From contig JALPXQ010000058.1 in the NCBI GenBank assembly GCA_023271515.1, positions 1 to 8,079 on the forward strand: DNA of 8,079 nt. The letters run 5' to 3'. The DNA comes from Dehalococcoidia bacterium. GTDB taxonomy: Bacteria > Chloroflexota > Dehalococcoidia > SZUA-161 > SpSt-899. Below are positions 6,021-8,079 of this stretch, piece by piece. The stretch's first letter is position 1, and each line of letters begins with the position of its first letter. The notes beneath the pieces were generated by a model. The model saw only the letters and a list, made by a program, of their open reading frames with translations, did not search any database and was not told the DNA's origin. The position numbers and the translations under genes were made by a program.

Positions 6021-7238
6021 CTATGCCACTTGCACCATCCAGTCACAGTAGTAACACCTGAGGAGTTGTGGGTTGACCTGGCAGAACTTCGCTGTGGCAT
6101 AGCGTTCCGCATTGGTAACACAGCGTCCGTTGAGACACCGGACGCCACCCACATCCTTTGCTAATTTAGGTGTTTTCCTCTTTGGCCCCTCGCTCACCCC
6201 GGTCTCCACGGCTCCCAGAAGCAGAGCAATCAAGGCCATCCTGACTGGAACCCCGTATCCGGCCTGCCTGAAGTAGGCCGCCCGCTTATCCTGGTCCACT
6301 TCATAGGCCAGCTCGCCCGTACGGGGCATCGGGTGCATGATCAGGGCATCATCCCGCGATTTTTCCAGCAACTGCCGGTTGATCCGATAGCTTTCCTCGG
6401 CAGCATCACCGATTTCCCCGGCAGAAAGTCGCTCCCGTTGGAGCCTGGTGAAGTAGAGCACATCGAGGTTCTTAAGCAAGAAAGTCATGAAACCCTCCTG
6501 ACCGCAAGGCCCTGTGAGCCTGGCACCACCCCTCCTCGAGGATGTCTTGGCTTGATGTAGCACCAATGAACCTTCAGTAACTATATCTTCCAGTGATTCG
6601 TATTCCGTGAGCTTACACCTGTAAGACTTGAGGGTATCTCGGATATGATCCGGCAGTTCGAAGTCCGGGGGAGCGATGCAGGTTATCTCGGCCCCGAATC
6701 TGGCAAGCGCGATGACCAGCGAATGCACCGTTCTACCGTGGCGCAGGTCGCCGCATAGCGCCACGCTCTTCCCCCTGATGGCCCCTTTCTCCTTCCTGAT
6801 GGTGTAGAGATCAAGCAAAGTCTGAGTCGGGTGCTCGTGGGCGCCGTCGCCCCCGCTGATTACCGGAACCGACGAGTGTTCGGCAGCGAGCCTCGTCGAG
6901 CCGTCGAGCGGATGGCGCATCACGATAACGTCCGCATATCTTTCGAGCACTCTCACGGTATCGGCAATGGATTCACCCTTGGCAACCGCGGAGGTCACCT
7001 GCGCCTCCGCGTGGCTCACCACTGTGCCGCCCAGTCTGTGCATCGCTGTCTCAAACGAGCTTCTGGTGCGGGTGCTGGGCTCATAGAATATGGTGTAGAG
7101 TTCCTTCCCCTGGCAAAGATCCAACCTCTTACCCTTCTCAAGAGCAGAGCTCATCTCATCAGCCAGGTTCAGAACCGCCTCTATCTCCTCGTTGGAGAAG
7201 TCGTTAATGGAGATCAGATCTCGTCCGGCAAGTGTCAC
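6021..7238 (-). CDS. pyrB: Aspartate carbamoyltransferase with insertion and C-terminal PyrI-like zinc tail
   Basis: Catalyses carbamoyl phosphate plus aspartate to carbamoyl aspartate, the committed step of pyrimidine synthesis, in the cytoplasm as a trimer. Catalytic motifs are complete: FYEPSTRTRSSFETA (51-65), SAVAKGES with Lys87, MRHP with Arg108, GGDGAHEHPTQTLLDLYTI (129-147), CGDLRHGRTVHSL (162-174), Arg265 in DVLYFTRLQRERL, and HPMPRTGEL (302-310). The catalytic fold ends near residue 345, as expected for a chain of about 305-310 residues plus the insert. Two additions make it 405 residues: about 34 residues (223-256) between SLEDIVTE and NLDVLYFTR, and a tail (about 350-405) with C368-x4-C373 and C395-x2-C398 resembling the zinc domain of PyrI. 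The GTG start at 7238 has AAGAGGTGG 6-8 nt upstream. It is the first gene of the minus-strand block; its stop is 12 bp from the dctP remnant. Confidence 0.95.
   Translation of the reverse strand: MTLAGRDLISINDFSNEEIEAVLNLADEMSSALEKGKRLDLCQGKELYTIFYEPSTRTRSSFETAMHRLGGTVVSHAEAQVTSAVAKGESIADTVRVLERYADVIVMRHPLDGSTRLAAEHSSVPVISGGDGAHEHPTQTLLDLYTIRKEKGAIRGKSVALCGDLRHGRTVHSLVIALARFGAEITCIAPPDFELPDHIRDTLKSYRCKLTEYESLEDIVTEGSLVLHQAKTSSRRGGARLTGPCGQEGFMTFLLKNLDVLYFTRLQRERLSAGEIGDAAEESYRINRQLLEKSRDDALIMHPMPRTGELAYEVDQDKRAAYFRQAGYGVPVRMALIALLLGAVETGVSEGPKRKTPKLAKDVGGVRCLNGRCVTNAERYATAKFCQVNPQLLRCYYCDWMVQVA
6024..6191 (-). other. PyrI-like zinc-binding tail of PyrB (domain)
   Basis: This segment encodes PyrB residues 350-405. 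After a basic linker (GPKRKTPKLAKD) come VRCLNGRCVTNAE and LLRCYYCD. The pattern CxxxxC, then 21 residues, then CxxC matches the E. coli PyrI zinc domain (C109-x4-C114, C138-x2-C141), including N and the -NAE/-HAE stretch after the first pair. An extra cysteine (Cys386) precedes the second pair. Only the zinc half of PyrI is present; no allosteric nucleotide-binding half can be found before it. The domain match is from memory of PyrI and should be checked by structure prediction. Confidence 0.7.
6474..6553. repeat. Imperfect inverted repeat bounding the extra segment in pyrB
   Basis: On the plus strand AAGCAAGA (6474-6481) is the imperfect reverse complement of TCTTGGCTT (6545-6553), differing by one bulged base; CAT and ATG just inside can extend the pairing. 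A self-complementary CCTCGAGG lies within. The 80-bp span falls inside the 102 bp (6471-6572) that encode the residues absent from other aspartate carbamoyltransferases. It could be a small palindromic element inserted in frame, or chance. Confidence 0.35.
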
Positions 7239-7286
7239 TTGTGACCACCTCTTGGTATTATAACAAACCTATTCCATACAACTCAA
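7239..7286 (-). promoter_or_regulatory. Promoter and short leader of pyrB and the downstream block
   Basis: On the minus strand TTGAGT (7286-7281), an 18-bp spacer and a perfect TATAAT (7262-7257) form a sigma-70-type promoter. Transcription should start near 7250, leaving a leader of about 12 nt that is little more than the ribosome site AGGTGG before GTG 7238. There is no room for a PyrR attenuator or a leader peptide. Confidence 0.65.
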
Positions 7287-7287
7287 C

Positions 7288-7297
7288 GCGAATTCGC
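7288..7297. repeat. 10-bp perfect palindrome between the divergent promoters
   Basis: GCGAATTCGC is a perfect palindrome just beyond the pyrB -35 and overlapping the weak metG -35. Its position would suit an operator for both genes, but it is short and unlike any operator I recognise, so it may be chance. Confidence 0.25.
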
Positions 7298-7322
7298 ATC
7301 GGCGGGGAATTTGTGCTAAAAT
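7293..7322 (+). promoter_or_regulatory. Extended -10 promoter of metG, possibly leaderless
   Basis: TGCTAAAAT (7314-7322) is an extended -10 element; a weak -35 (TTCGCA, 7293-7298) lies 18 bp upstream. Transcription would start about 7329-7332, at or just before the metG ATG (7332). No Shine-Dalgarno sequence is present before that ATG, which fits a leaderless or nearly leaderless message. Confidence 0.5.
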
Positions 7323-7331
7323 ACACTTGTT

Positions 7332-8079
7332 ATGCCCCAGCATATTCTCGTTGCTGTTGCCTGGCCGTACGCCAACGGACCGCTACACCTGGGCCACATC
7401 GCGGGGGCTTATCTCCCCGCCGACATCTTCGCCCGCTACCATCGCCTGAAGGGGAACCATGTCCTGATGGTCTCCGGCAGCGATATGCATGGCACCCCCA
7501 TAACCATCAGCGCCGAAAGGGAGGGGATCAGCCCTGAAGAGGTGGCCACCAGGAATCACCAGGGATTCCTGGAATCCTGGCAAAAGCTGGGCATTTCCTT
7601 CGATCTTTTCACCTCCACCCACACCCCTAACCACGCCGAGGTGGTTCACGATATCTTTCTCACCCTCCGGGACAAGGGGCTCATATTCAAAGACACCGTG
7701 CCTTCGGCATATTGCCCTCAGTGCGATCGCTATCTTGCCGATCGTTACCTGGAAGGCGAATGCCCCTACTGCCACTTCCTCGATGCCAGAGGAGACCAGT
7801 GCGACGAGTGTGGCAAGACCCTCAGCACCACTGACCTGATCGGCCTTCGATGCAGCATCTGCGGCACCTCCCCTGAGATCAGAATTTCAGAGCACTTCTT
7901 TCTGCGACTTTCAAGGTTCAGCGAGCAACTTGAATCGTGGGTCAGGGCACAGAATCACTGGAGACCGAATGTCTCCAGTTTTACCCTGCGATACATCAAG
8001 GAAGGTCTCCGTGACCGGGCGATCACCCGCGACCTCGAATGGGGGGTTAGCGTGCCGGTTCCCGGATTTGAAAAGAAAC
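7332..8079 (+). CDS. metG: Methionyl-tRNA synthetase, N-terminal part (runs off the window)
   Basis: Class I aminoacyl-tRNA synthetase charging tRNA-Met in the cytoplasm. The 249 visible residues contain the N-terminal Rossmann half with VAVAWPYANGPLHLGHIAGAY, where HLGH (19-22) is the HIGH signature, and GSDMHGTPI (49-57) of the methionine and adenylate site. The connective domain (about 120-185) has four zinc knuckle pairs: C128/C131, C144/C147, C157/C160 and C174/C177, the two-zinc form seen in archaeal and many bacterial enzymes. EHFFLRL (187-193) and DLEWGVSVP (234-242) follow as expected. The KMSKS loop and anticodon-binding domain lie beyond 8079. The ATG at 7332 starts exactly where homologues do. 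Transcribed divergently from pyrB. Confidence 0.97.
   Translation, partial: MPQHILVAVAWPYANGPLHLGHIAGAYLPADIFARYHRLKGNHVLMVSGSDMHGTPITISAEREGISPEEVATRNHQGFLESWQKLGISFDLFTSTHTPNHAEVVHDIFLTLRDKGLIFKDTVPSAYCPQCDRYLADRYLEGECPYCHFLDARGDQCDECGKTLSTTDLIGLRCSICGTSPEIRISEHFFLRLSRFSEQLESWVRAQNHWRPNVSSFTLRYIKEGLRDRAITRDLEWGVSVPVPGFEKK

Noticed and set aside
7239..7331. A PyrR-binding attenuator or leader peptide controlling pyrB.
   Set aside because: The predicted leader is about 12 nt and the whole intergenic region is 93 bp shared with metG, with no terminator-like hairpin.

Overview
The window looks like a chromosomal segment from an anaerobic bacterium of moderate G+C. It carries tryptophanase, a PflX-type radical SAM protein and a TRAP transporter of the 2-oxoacid type, with housekeeping genes pyrB and metG. 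The MetRS N-terminus and the general gene style recall Chloroflexota (Dehalococcoidia-like bacteria), but this is an impression from memory, not a search result.

Layout. At the left edge (2-652, +) is the C-terminal two thirds of a PflX/COG1313 radical SAM protein. It converges on a long minus-strand block read from right to left: pyrB (7238-6021), remnants of a TRAP transporter (dctP 6006-4976, dctQ 4937-4498, dctM 4495-3273), a class I/II PLP aminotransferase (3256-2066) and tryptophanase (2060-678). Spacings in this block are short (2 to about 40 bp) and one pair may overlap, so it reads like one operon. At the right edge (7332 onward, +) the 5' part of metG runs divergently from pyrB. The 93-bp divergent intergenic region carries recognisable promoters for both. 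No gene-free stretch exceeds 100 bp, and I saw no tRNA, rRNA, CRISPR array or insertion sequence.

How the genes could work together. Tryptophanase splits tryptophan to indole, pyruvate and ammonia. The aminotransferase would interconvert amino and keto acids. The TRAP binding protein belongs by its motifs to the TakP-like clade that binds 2-oxoacids. The original set therefore suggests an amino-acid or keto-acid catabolic cluster attached behind pyrB. The transporter part is now broken: dctP has no signal peptide and has a frameshift, dctQ lacks its third membrane segment and changes frame, and dctM has two frameshifts, an amber stop and an apparent in-frame deletion. The enzyme genes on either side are fully open, which points to selective decay of the transporter, although some of the single-base lesions lie in homopolymers and could be sequencing errors.

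The most unusual item is PyrB. It is a 405-residue aspartate carbamoyltransferase that keeps the catalytic motifs, carries about 34 extra residues just before the conserved Arg of the DVLYFTR motif, and ends in a four-cysteine tail resembling the zinc domain of the regulatory chain PyrI, without PyrI's nucleotide-binding domain.
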